Below are positions 32,819-40,710 of a stretch of DNA of 44,836 bases, in pieces (positions within the stretch are counted from its first letter, which is position 1; every line of letters starts with the position of its first letter). A model generated the notes under the pieces. That model saw only the letters and a program-made list of their open reading frames with translations. It had not been told where the DNA came from and did no database searches. Made by a program: the position numbers and the translations under genes. The stretch is from CAYGTO01 sp964352815 (lineage in GTDB: Bacteria; Pseudomonadota; Alphaproteobacteria; Rickettsiales; UBA3002). Location: contig CAYGTO010000013.1 in the NCBI GenBank assembly GCA_964352815.1, positions 1 through 44,836 of the forward strand. The letters run 5' to 3'.

Positions 32819-35518
32819 TTAGGCCGCCTTCAGTAGATTTCTCATAACATACTGAAGAATGCCACCATTTTCATAATACGAAAGTTCGCCATCCGTGTCA
32901 ATTCGGCAAAGAAGCGTATGACTTTCGCGGCTGCCATCTTTGCGTGTGATGGTTAGCTCCAGCTCCTGCTGTGGTTTTAAACCCGAAGAAAGTCCTTTAA
33001 TATCAACAGTTTCTGAGCCGTCGAGGTTGAGTGATGATTTTGTCACACCGCCGGTAAACATAAGCGGTAGAACACCCATCCCGATCAAATTCGAGCGGTG
33101 AATTCGCTCAAAACTCTCAGCAACTACGGCCTGAATCCCCAGTAATCGGGTACCTTTAGCCGCCCAATCACGCGATGAACCGGTACCATATTCCTTTCCG
33201 GCAATCACCACAAGCGGCGTGCCTTCCGACTTATATTTCATCGCCGCATCGTAAATCGACATTTGCTCACCCGAAGGAATATGCGTGGTCCAGCCACCTT
33301 CCGTGCCCGGCGCTAGCTCATTCTTAATCCGAATATTCGCAAAGGTTCCGCGCATCATCACTTCATGATTCCCGCGGCGCGAGCCGTAGGAGTTAAAGTC
33401 AATTTTTGCGACACCACGATCATCAAGATATTTCGCGGCCGGCGTTTCTTTGGCGATCGAGCCAGCCGGAGAGATATGATCCGTAGTAATCGAATCGCTG
33501 AGCAGCGCCACAATACGTGCGCCCTCAATGTCTTCATAGGTGGCGTCCGAACCGTCATGCTCGGCCTTCATGCCTTCGAAATATGGCGGGTTTCGGACAT
33601 AGGTACTTTCCTCATCCCAACCATAGGTCATGCTTTCATCGACCATAATTTTCTGCCACATGGCGTCACCGGAGAAGACATCGGCATATTTCTCCATGAA
33701 CATTTCACGGGTCACGCATTTCGAGACGGTCTCGGCAATTTCTTTATTCGATGGCCAGACATCCTTCAAATAGACTGGGTTGCCATCCTGATCTTCGCCG
33801 AGTGGCTCGGTGGTAATGTCCACATGCATCGAGCCGGCAAGGGCATAGGCCACCACGAGCGGCGGCGAGGCGAGATAATTCGCTTTCACCAGCTGATGCA
33901 CACGGCCCTCAAAGTTACGGTTGCCCGAAAGAACCGAACATACCGTTAAGTCATTCTCGGCTATCGCGGCCTCAATTGGCTCGAGCAATGGTCCTGAGTT
34001 CCCGATACAGGTCGTACAGCCATAGCCGACGAGATTAAACCCGAGCGCATCGAGTGCATCATCAAGCCCTGCTTTTTCGAGATATTCGGTCACGACTTTT
34101 GAGCCTGGCGCGAGGGAAGTTTTCACCCATGGCTTCACTTTCAGGCCTTTTTCCAGCGCTTTCTTCGCGACCAACCCTGCGCCAATCATTACGCTTGGGT
34201 TCGAGGTGTTAGTGCAGCTGGTAATTGCGGCAATCACCACATCGCCATTTCCGACTGAGAAATCCGTACCACTAACATCTACGCGCGGCGCGCCAGCCTT
34301 ATCACCAGCGAGTTTCTTCTCAATCGCACCATATTCTTTCGCTGCATTGGAAAGCACCACGCGGTCTTGCGGACGCTTCGGTCCGGCCAGAGCGGGAACA
34401 ACGCTGCCCATGTCTAGCTCAAGCGTGTCAGAGAAAATTGGATCTTGATAATCCGCATCACGCCACATGCCTTGCGCTTTTGCATAGGCTTCGACCAGCG
34501 CGATACGGTCTTCATCGCGGCCAGAAAGCTTCATGTAAGTAATGGTTTCTTCGTCGATCGGGAAAATACCGCAGGTCGCGCCATATTCCGGCGCCATATT
34601 CGCAATGGTTGCACGGTCTGCGAGCGGCATTCCTTCGAGGCCTGGGCCATAGAATTCCACAAATTTTCCAACCACACCACGCTCACGCAGCATTTCTACG
34701 ACGCGCAACACGAGGTCAGTCGCCGTGGTTCCTTCGGTCAACTTACCGGTGAGCTTGAACCCAACCACCTCTGGAATCAACATGGTGACAGGCTGGCCAA
34801 GCATCGCAGCTTCCGCCTCAATTCCGCCGACACCCCAACCGAGCACGCCAAGGCCGTTAATCATCGTCGTGTGGCTATCGGTTCCGACAAGCGTGTCAGG
34901 GTAGGCAACGGTTTTGCCATCGACTTCTTTCGTCCACACCACTTGCGCCAAATACTCTAGGTTCACTTGGTGGCAAATTCCGGTCCCAGGAGGCACGACG
35001 CGGAAATTATCGAACGCTTTCTGACCCCAGCGAAGAAACTCATAGCGCTCTTTGTTGCGGCGCATTTCAAGTTCAACATTCTGCTCAAACGCTTGCTCTG
35101 AGGCATAATTATCGACATTCACCGAGTGATCAATCACCAGGTCAACGGGAGAAAGCGGGTTAATCACTTCCGGATTCCCGCCCATGCCTTTCACCGCGTC
35201 ACGCATGGCCGCCAAATCAACCACCGCCGGCACGCCAGTAAAATCTTGCATCAGCACGCGGGCAGGACGATAGGCGATGTCGCGCGGCTCTTTCTTGTTC
35301 TTCAGCCAGGTCGCAAAGGCTTTGATATCATCTTGCTTCACGCTGCTATCATCTTCATTACGCAGCAAATTCTCGAGCAGAATCTTTAAACTGTAAGGAA
35401 GGCGCGAGAGATCTTCACCCATAGATTCCGACGCTTTAGGAATATCGTAATATTCAAAACGTTTGCCGTTTACTTCTAATGTTTGCTGAGCGTCGAATGA
35501 ATTTTTGCTAGATGTCAT
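32819..35518 (-). CDS. acnA: Aconitate hydratase A
   Basis: AcnA isomerises citrate to isocitrate in the TCA cycle with a 4Fe-4S cluster; the apo-form can bind RNA. The cluster cysteines are in ITSCTNTSNP near residue 440 and YGCTTCIGNSGPL near residue 505. DSHTTMINGLGVLGWGVGG near residue 213 and EYGTGSSRDWAAKG in the C-terminal swivel domain are conserved. The start at 35518 (MTSSKNSFD) has GGGAGAA upstream and gives 899 aa; an earlier ATG at 35626 is not supported. Divergent from the ccmA-like gene, the usual alphaproteobacterial arrangement. Confidence 0.96.
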   Translation of the reverse strand: MTSSKNSFDAQQTLEVNGKRFEYYDIPKASESMGEDLSRLPYSLKILLENLLRNEDDSSVKQDDIKAFATWLKNKKEPRDIAYRPARVLMQDFTGVPAVVDLAAMRDAVKGMGGNPEVINPLSPVDLVIDHSVNVDNYASEQAFEQNVELEMRRNKERYEFLRWGQKAFDNFRVVPPGTGICHQVNLEYLAQVVWTKEVDGKTVAYPDTLVGTDSHTTMINGLGVLGWGVGGIEAEAAMLGQPVTMLIPEVVGFKLTGKLTEGTTATDLVLRVVEMLRERGVVGKFVEFYGPGLEGMPLADRATIANMAPEYGATCGIFPIDEETITYMKLSGRDEDRIALVEAYAKAQGMWRDADYQDPIFSDTLELDMGSVVPALAGPKRPQDRVVLSNAAKEYGAIEKKLAGDKAGAPRVDVSGTDFSVGNGDVVIAAITSCTNTSNPSVMIGAGLVAKKALEKGLKVKPWVKTSLAPGSKVVTEYLEKAGLDDALDALGFNLVGYGCTTCIGNSGPLLEPIEAAIAENDLTVCSVLSGNRNFEGRVHQLVKANYLASPPLVVAYALAGSMHVDITTEPLGEDQDGNPVYLKDVWPSNKEIAETVSKCVTREMFMEKYADVFSGDAMWQKIMVDESMTYGWDEESTYVRNPPYFEGMKAEHDGSDATYEDIEGARIVALLSDSITTDHISPAGSIAKETPAAKYLDDRGVAKIDFNSYGSRRGNHEVMMRGTFANIRIKNELAPGTEGGWTTHIPSGEQMSIYDAAMKYKSEGTPLVVIAGKEYGTGSSRDWAAKGTRLLGIQAVVAESFERIHRSNLIGMGVLPLMFTGGVTKSSLNLDGSETVDIKGLSSGLKPQQELELTITRKDGSRESHTLLCRIDTDGELSYYENGGILQYVMRNLLKAA

Positions 35519-35624
35519 TGTAGTGATTCTCCCAGAATGTCTATTAATCTTCGTCAGTGTTGTACCTTTTTTTAGGGTAAAAAGCAATGGGCATCGATGA
35601 AGTTTTGTATTAAAGAGAATCATC

Positions 35625-36269
35625 ATGAACCGACCTTACGTAGTGCAATGCCTGAATATGGAAATCGACTCCCTGTTTTACGGCATCAGTTTCACGCTCA
35701 CACGCGGCGCGCTGTGTATTGTTCAAGGCAGTAATGGAAGTGGCAAATCTAGCCTTTTGAAATTACTAGCAGGAGAGATCCCACATTCACATGGTGCTTT
35801 AAGTTGGGGTGATGAAGCTGTGAAAGAAGGTGAGGACAAGCCTATTAAGCCCCTGTATTTATGTGAATCACGCAGTGTACAACTTTCGCGCACCGTACGT
35901 AAACAGGCAGAAAAATGGGCCCGTGCGTGTCGCAATCACACCACGGTCGATGCAGCGCTTCATTATTTTGACCTTACGGAGAAAGCCGAAATGAAATGTC
36001 GCGATCTGTCGTATGGTTGGCAGCAACGCCTCATCTTAACGCAGCTTCTGATCAACCCATCACCTATTTGGCTTCTCGATGATCCGTTTCAAGGGTTAGA
36101 TGAGGAGGGAACTCGATTGGTGCAATCGCTGATTCAAACGCGCGTGGAGCAGGGCGGCACGGTTATGATGGTGGTCCGGCACTCGATACAGAATGGGTCC
36201 CTAGCGATCATCGATATGGATGATTACGCAGCCACATCTCAGACATTAGGCGCAAAAAAGGCCGCTTAA
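35625..36269 (+). CDS. ccmA: ABC transporter ATP-binding protein, CcmA-like (heme exporter)
   Basis: A compact 214-aa ATPase with Walker A GSNGSGKSS near residue 39, signature LSYGWQQRL near residue 128 and Walker B IWLLDDPFQGLD near residue 148. Short length, the degenerate signature and position beside acnA match CcmA, which powers heme delivery for cytochrome c maturation. AAAGAGAA precedes the ATG. Oddly, ccmB and ccmC do not follow; the next gene is convergent. It may rely on ccm genes elsewhere or serve another transporter. Confidence 0.72.
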   Translation: MNRPYVVQCLNMEIDSLFYGISFTLTRGALCIVQGSNGSGKSSLLKLLAGEIPHSHGALSWGDEAVKEGEDKPIKPLYLCESRSVQLSRTVRKQAEKWARACRNHTTVDAALHYFDLTEKAEMKCRDLSYGWQQRLILTQLLINPSPIWLLDDPFQGLDEEGTRLVQSLIQTRVEQGGTVMMVVRHSIQNGSLAIIDMDDYAATSQTLGAKKAA

Positions 36270-36282
36270 TCTAAGCAGCCTT
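36254..36282 (-). terminator. Rho-independent terminator overlapping ccmA 3' end
   Basis: On the minus strand AAGGC-t-GCTTA/TAAGC-g-GCCTT is followed by TTTTTT. It lies 30 nt past the stop of the Arg-rich secreted protein. Its T tract lies within the ccmA-like coding end. Confidence 0.75.
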
Positions 36283-36311
36283 TCCTGTGTGTGTGCATTT
36301 CGATGGCGAGA

Positions 36312-36629
36312 CTAACGTCTTCGACCTTGTCGGCTTTCTCGCGCAGACTGACGGCTGTCCCTCCGATTCGCACGGTTTGCTATACGCTCCTCATTACGCT
36401 GCGCTCTGATATCTTGCCGGTTCGCCTGCCTGTCTTGCCATGTATCTCTGCGATCAGCCTTTCGGTCCTGATGGTTCTGAAGTCTCTCAGAGACATTCGC
36501 TCGATGCTCCTGCCGACGGTCTTGCCTAATCTCCGCACGGGAAGGATCTGATGATTGTGCATAGGCGTCGCTGACAACGCCAATTGTGATTAGTGAAATT
36601 ATTGCCAAGATATACGTATTGAATGTCAT
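36312..36629 (-). CDS. Secreted Arg/Gln-rich protein (105 aa)
   Basis: GGGAGGAACTT sets the start at 36629. Residues 1-25 form a Sec signal peptide ending DAYA-QSS. The mature 80 residues are extremely rich in Arg, Gln, Asp and Asn, with a repeating DRR/NRQ pattern (QDRKADRRDTWQDRQANRQ) and a very basic end. No Cys. Such composition suggests an extended helix binding anionic partners such as peptidoglycan, LPS or nucleic acid; this is inferred from composition only. It runs toward ccmA and has its own terminator. Not an obvious match to any known family. Confidence 0.72.
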   Translation of the reverse strand: MTFNTYILAIISLITIGVVSDAYAQSSDPSRAEIRQDRRQEHRANVSERLQNHQDRKADRRDTWQDRQANRQDIRAQRNEERIANRANRRDSRQSARESRQGRRR

Positions 36630-36754
36630 AAGTTCCTCCCTGGAATGCATTCTATTAAGTCTTACCTTCAACCATTTGAAGTAGGGCGGTTATAGCATAT
36701 TTTTTGCACAAGCTCGAATAAAAATGCTGCAGCATTTGTGCAACATAATGCACG

Positions 36755-37516
36755 TTAAAATGGGATCACTTTCCCGTCCCAAGCAAAGAGTGAGCCTGAG
36801 TTTTGAGGCGATACTGCGTCGATCACATTCAAAAGTGAGGCCGCAGAAAATTCTGATGTGAACAATTTTTTATCGGCAACATTCGATTGAAACGGTTTAG
36901 ATAGATTCGTGTCCACCGTGCCGGGGTGCAAGCCGATGATACAAGCCTGCTTGAATTTCCGCGCCACTTCAATGGCAGCCCCCTTCGTCATCATATTCAT
37001 CGCTGCTTTCGACGCGCGGTATGCATGCCACCCGCCAATCTGATTATCAGAGATGCTCCCCACGCGCGCAGACAAGGTCGCCACCACGCTGCGCTCATTA
37101 CGCGGCAGAAGCGGGGTGAAATGTTTCAACACAAGAGAGGGGCCGATCACATTAATCGCAAAGTTTTTTTTAAAATGTGCGGCGCTTAATTCTTTGAGTG
37201 CTTTCTCGGGTGCAAGCCCTTCATCATTATGCAAAATACCCACTGATGTGATGATGAGGTTCGGCGTCATACTGTCTGCAACATAGGCCGCAGCATTTTG
37301 AATGGAAGCCTCATCCGTAATGTCAATGGAATGGGTGCTGAGCTTTTCCTGGCCATCTCCTTCATAGGTAAATTCTGAGCGACTTAAGGCGATGATGGAT
37401 TCGACCGCTTCATGCTGCGCTAAATGCGCAACAAAGGCTGCACCAATCCCACCCGTCGCACCAATCACTACTGCGCGAATCGGCTGTTCAAAGGAATGGA
37501 AAGAGACATCGGTCAT
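36755..37516 (-). CDS. Short-chain dehydrogenase/reductase (CsgA/C-factor-like)
   Basis: Rossmann loop GATGGIGAAF near residue 19, TSVG in place of the usual NNAG near residue 90, catalytic Ser in TLSARVGSI and YRASKAAMNMMTKG near residue 165 identify a classical SDR of 253 aa. The closest layout is the C-factor/CsgA-like group, found widely and usually of unknown substrate. No signal peptide. It is a single gene with a plus-strand spacer upstream. Substrate unknown. Confidence 0.88.
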   Translation of the reverse strand: MTDVSFHSFEQPIRAVVIGATGGIGAAFVAHLAQHEAVESIIALSRSEFTYEGDGQEKLSTHSIDITDEASIQNAAAYVADSMTPNLIITSVGILHNDEGLAPEKALKELSAAHFKKNFAINVIGPSLVLKHFTPLLPRNERSVVATLSARVGSISDNQIGGWHAYRASKAAMNMMTKGAAIEVARKFKQACIIGLHPGTVDTNLSKPFQSNVADKKLFTSEFSAASLLNVIDAVSPQNSGSLFAWDGKVIPF

Positions 37517-37573
37517 AAGGTGGAGATAGTAAAGCCTAATGAGTATTCAATATGTAGCGGAGAAGATGGGATG

Positions 37574-37705
37574 GGCTTCGCCGGTCTCGCGGCTGTTGCC
37601 GCTCGCCACACCTGCGCCTATATGGTTTCATATCAGCTCGATACACTCGCTTTATGAAACCAAAGGCTCGGAGATTCCTTCGCACAAACGATTCTTAATC
37701 GTTTG
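37574..37705. other. Hairpin-rich spacer, possible structured RNA
   Basis: Within the 500-bp gene-free stretch 37517-38016 four clean inverted repeats follow each other: GGC-TTC-GCC (37574), GCGGC-TGTT-GCCGC (37589), GGTTTCAT...ATGAAACC (37624-37661) and CAAACGATT-CTT-AATCGTTTG (37685-37705). No known RNA family is recognised, and a 65-codon frame at 37703 has no ribosome site. The remaining part to 38016 holds nothing I can identify. Confidence 0.4.
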
Positions 37706-38016
37706 ATGCTCGAAATGGAGGGGTGTAGTGGACGGTTTGCGAACCTCGCCAGAAATGAGAATGCTTATTTTACAGCTGCCTGTCAAGTTTATGGCCAATC
37801 TGGCGCGAGTTCGTTAGGCAAACAGATATTCGAACTCACGATTAGTACGGCACTTTTATTCACCACTATTGGCAATATGCCTAAAGCAGAAATTCAATAA
37901 ACACAAATCCTTGCGGCGCAAAACTTGCTTTTCGTTGTTTTAAGGATGATTATCGTTTCAAATCAACACTGGGTTTTGTCCGAACAAATAGGACTATCCC
38001 TGCCACCTCTTATAGA

Positions 38017-39186
38017 ATGGTTTTTATGCGAAATAATACCTCAAAGCGTCTAGTTGTAATGTGTTTCGTTTTCTTTCTATCAATATCTTTTTTCAGCAAG
38101 CAAGCTGCAGCAACTGATTTTTTTAGAGATGTTGAAAGTTTTATCAGCGGCGTTATCAGTCCTATTTCTAAAAATAGCCAAGGTATTACTCCTTTAATGG
38201 AGGCTTCCGGAAAAGGTGAGGTTGAAAAGATAAATACACTTATTTCCAGTGGGGCTAATATAGAAGCAAAAAGCAAATATGGTTATACACCACTTGTTTT
38301 TGCAACCTTGCACGGTCATAAATCTGCCGTCATTGCATTGCTTGATGCCGGAGCAAACCCCAACGTCATTACTAAGCGAATAGCAAAAAATACTCAAGGC
38401 CCAACTCCTGAATATACACCTTTGTATGCCGCTCTCAGCCAAATACAATTTATCTTAATTGATACCTACACAAAGCCAGGTGAGGAGGGAAAAAAGAAAA
38501 ATTCCAGCAAAGTGTATGAAGAAATAGCAGGTATCTTGTTAGTACGTGGTGCTAAACCAGATATAAAGTCCTTCGCTCAGGCTGCCAGATTAGGCATGCT
38601 GGATTTGATGAAAAAAATGCTCAGTAATAACAGCCATGATTTAGTTATCGCAGATCCCAAAGCTATATATCTTGAAAGAGCAATCTGTGCGGCAGCGCGG
38701 TCAGGAAGCCTTGAAACCGTAAAATGGCTTATAAAAATGAACGCCGACCCTAATGCGTGCGCTTCTTTGTCGGCAGCATCCAATATGGAGATAACACGCT
38801 TCTTGATCTATCATGGTGCGGATCCCGATAAAAATCTTATACCTACCATAACCCCTTTAGCTTATGTAGATTATGGAAATAGAGATATAGACCTGGTTCT
38901 GGAAAAAATCAGCATATATGTGACGAACGGCGTTAATACAAATGTAACGATGGAGAATCCTCCCAACGTCAGGCATAAAAGTGATCCTCCCGATACCAAT
39001 TACAAAAACCTAACCATTAGGGAATTTTTGCTAAAAATCACTGATAAGATGCAGAAAGAATTTAGCGCTAGAAAAAAATCAAGAATCGAGAACCCTGAAA
39101 GTCCATATTACGGACCGTCAGATGAACAATATATGAAGACCATCGAGAATTTAAATAAGGCGTATAGAATACTTTGTGAAGATTAA
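38017..39186 (+). CDS. Secreted ankyrin-repeat protein (389 aa)
   Basis: A basic N-terminus and hydrophobic core (RLVVMCFVFFLSISFFS) ending KQAAA-TDFF form a Sec signal peptide. Ankyrin repeats start near residue 56 (GITPLMEASGKGEVEKINTL, then GYTPLVFATLHGHKSAVIAL with GADPN-type turns), and weaker ones run to about residue 290. A second ATG at 38026 is equally possible; the Shine-Dalgarno is poor. The gene is visibly more AT-rich than the core genes, suggesting transfer. Periplasmic or secreted ankyrin proteins occur in free-living and host-associated bacteria, so an effector role is only a possibility. Confidence 0.82.
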   Translation: MVFMRNNTSKRLVVMCFVFFLSISFFSKQAAATDFFRDVESFISGVISPISKNSQGITPLMEASGKGEVEKINTLISSGANIEAKSKYGYTPLVFATLHGHKSAVIALLDAGANPNVITKRIAKNTQGPTPEYTPLYAALSQIQFILIDTYTKPGEEGKKKNSSKVYEEIAGILLVRGAKPDIKSFAQAARLGMLDLMKKMLSNNSHDLVIADPKAIYLERAICAAARSGSLETVKWLIKMNADPNACASLSAASNMEITRFLIYHGADPDKNLIPTITPLAYVDYGNRDIDLVLEKISIYVTNGVNTNVTMENPPNVRHKSDPPDTNYKNLTIREFLLKITDKMQKEFSARKKSRIENPESPYYGPSDEQYMKTIENLNKAYRILCED

Positions 39187-39410
39187 TAATTAGTTGCTTT
39201 AAAGTTCGCATGTCCCGAACCCCTCAACGTGAAATAAACATCTAAGGCACTGTAATATAGAATTTTACGTGTTCGAACAATGGCGGTTCATGGACTCAAA
39301 AATCACTGAAGAATCTTTTTGGCGCTTTTGGCTAAGTGGTTGCCATGACTAGAGAATTATCTATGGTGATGGCGTTGGAGTTTCCAATGCCCATCATAGA
39401 CTATACAAAG

Positions 39411-39932
39411 TTAATTGGTTGCCTCATTTGCCTTCTTGTATAGCGCAAATTCTTTACTGGTAACTTCCCTATATTTCTTCACCAACTTTTCAGACGCTTC
39501 GTGGAGCGTATTTCGGTTAAAGGTTCCGCCCGCCCATTCAAAGCCATCATTATTGAAGATGACCGTATACATCTCAGAGTTCTTTATGCCAGTGCGCCCG
39601 TCACCTCTTATATGGTCATCAACGTGCTCAAGGGCGTGTCTCATGGCTATTGCATCTGATGTTGATTGATCAAACTGCTTAAAATCAGATTGAACTTCTG
39701 CCCAGACCCTACTTACTTTTTTGCATACAAGAATAGTCTGCCGCAATCGCTTGAGAGCTACGATATAGAAGTGACTATCTGCGATATAGAGCCAAGCGAC
39801 ATCATCTTTCTCGAAATCATAATTTTCTAGACGCCTCATTTGTAAATTTAAGGCTTCCACCGCTCTGTTTACAAAATAACGACTATCTTCCAATGTTGAA
39901 ATATCTTTGATATTTAGAGGCGTGTTGTTCAT
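39411..39932 (-). CDS. Unrecognised 173-aa protein with HEPN-like R-x4-H motif
   Basis: The helical protein has MRHALEHVDDHIRGDGR at about residues 97-113, with an R-x4-H arrangement as in HEPN ribonuclease domains and in a broad group of uncharacterised helical proteins. The N-terminal half carries further helices (FVNRAVEALNLQMRRLE). No membrane segment or signal. It is AT-rich and stands alone, with no partner antitoxin visible beside it. Upstream are competing hairpins. Function unknown; HEPN membership is a weak inference. Confidence 0.6.
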   Translation of the reverse strand: MNNTPLNIKDISTLEDSRYFVNRAVEALNLQMRRLENYDFEKDDVAWLYIADSHFYIVALKRLRQTILVCKKVSRVWAEVQSDFKQFDQSTSDAIAMRHALEHVDDHIRGDGRTGIKNSEMYTVIFNNDGFEWAGGTFNRNTLHEASEKLVKKYREVTSKEFALYKKANEATN

Positions 39933-39957
39933 GTTACGAAATTCTCATCATTATAAT

Positions 39958-40009
39958 CCCGTACCTTCAAAACCGAAGTACGGGTTTCAAACCCAAGCAT
40001 TTCCCGTAC
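39958..40009 (-). promoter_or_regulatory. Three-armed alternating inverted repeat upstream of orf173
   Basis: CCCGTAC (39958), GTACGGG (39978) and CCCGTAC (40003) can pair in two mutually exclusive ways; the second pair extends to 9 bp (AAGTACGGG/CCCGTACTT). The repeats lie 26-77 nt before the orf173 start. This layout suggests an operator or an attenuator-like switch. Between here and the tRNA nothing else is recognised. Confidence 0.4.
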
Positions 40010-40189
40010 TTTAGATGATTTCTCCCAAGCAGATTTTATAGGAGAAAGCGTCTATAGAGAGGAAAAGGCACGGAATTTTCAACCTTTCACAAACTCTCTA
40101 GTACGGATTATGCTGCCCTAAGCCGCTTGTAAATCAAGATTATTTTTGTTGCAACATCACGCTGATGAAAGTTGCGCTGCGTATAATGG

Positions 40190-40278
40190 CGGAGAGTGAG
40201 GGATTCGAACCCTCGATAGGTTTTACGACCTATACTCCCTTAGCAGGGGAGCGCTTTCGACCACTCAGCCAACTCTCC
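40190..40278 (-). tRNA. tRNA-Ser (anticodon GCU)
   Basis: On the minus strand the sequence starts GGAGAGTTGGCTGAGTGG, has the anticodon GCT in CCCCTGCTAAGGG, a long variable arm (TAGGTCGTAAAACCTA) typical of class II tRNA-Ser, the T loop GGTTCGAATCC, and ends ACTCTCCG, pairing with the 5' end. CCA is not encoded. It reads AGC and AGU codons. Its upstream side is an array of partial copies of its own 5' end. Confidence 0.95.
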
Positions 40279-40312
40279 GTTCTCTCAAAGCTACCGCAAA
40301 GGTAGCAGCGAA

Positions 40313-40412
40313 NNNNNNNNNNNNNNNNNNNNNNNNNNNNNNNNNNNNNNNNNNNNNNNNNNNNNNNNNNNNNNNNNNNNNNNNNNNNNNNNNNNNNNNN
40401 NNNNNNNNNNNN
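40313..40412. other. Assembly gap (100 N)
   Basis: Exactly 100 N, the conventional placeholder for a gap of unknown length. It falls inside the tandem array, so the number of repeat units cannot be known. Confidence 0.99.
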
Positions 40413-40587
40413 TATCAGCTAACACCCCTCGGTGAGGGTGTTAGCGCGACCACTCAGCCAACTCTCCGTTCTCTCAAAGCTACCGCAAAGGTAGCAGCGA
40501 AGTGTTGGCTGAGGGATGGTCGAAACCACTTATATCAGCTAACACCCCTCGGTGAGGGTGTTAGCGCGACCACTCAGCCAACTCTCC
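40413..40587 (-). repeat. 120-bp tandem repeats carrying tRNA-Ser 5' ends
   Basis: TATCAGCTAACACCCC recurs at 40413 and 40533, exactly 120 bp apart, each followed by a copy of the tRNA 5' part (CGACCACTCAGCCAACTCTCC on the plus strand is split here as CGACCACTCAGCC and AACTCTCC). On the minus strand each unit holds the tRNA 5' 21 nt, a hairpin GCTAACACCC/GGGTGTTAGC, an inverted copy of the tRNA D-arm region and a hairpin GCTACC/GGTAGC. The tRNA-proximal spacer is shared with the true gene. Only two partial copies are complete around the gap. Confidence 0.85.
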
Positions 40588-40654
40588 ATCTTGTGTAGCG
40601 AATTAGATGATTACTGAGAAATCTCAGCGATTGCAACCCTTAGAAGCGCGAAAT

Positions 40655-40681
40655 AAAAAAGGGCGCCATAAAGACGCCCTT
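40655..40681 (-). terminator. Rho-independent terminator after the RTX gene
   Basis: On the minus strand the stem AAGGGCG/CGCCCTT is followed by TTTTTTATTT. It lies 30 nt past the RTX gene stop and separates it from the tRNA array. Confidence 0.85.
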
Positions 40682-40710
40682 ATGCACGGATATCCGTATC
40701 GTTTTAGTGT

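Noticed and set aside
37703..37900. 65-aa frame in the spacer
   Set aside because: No ribosome site, no promoter, and composition unlike coding sequence.
40413..40587. Extra tRNA genes or a CRISPR array in the 120-bp repeats
   Set aside because: Only the tRNA 5' part is present, without anticodon or T arm; the repeats lack unique spacers.
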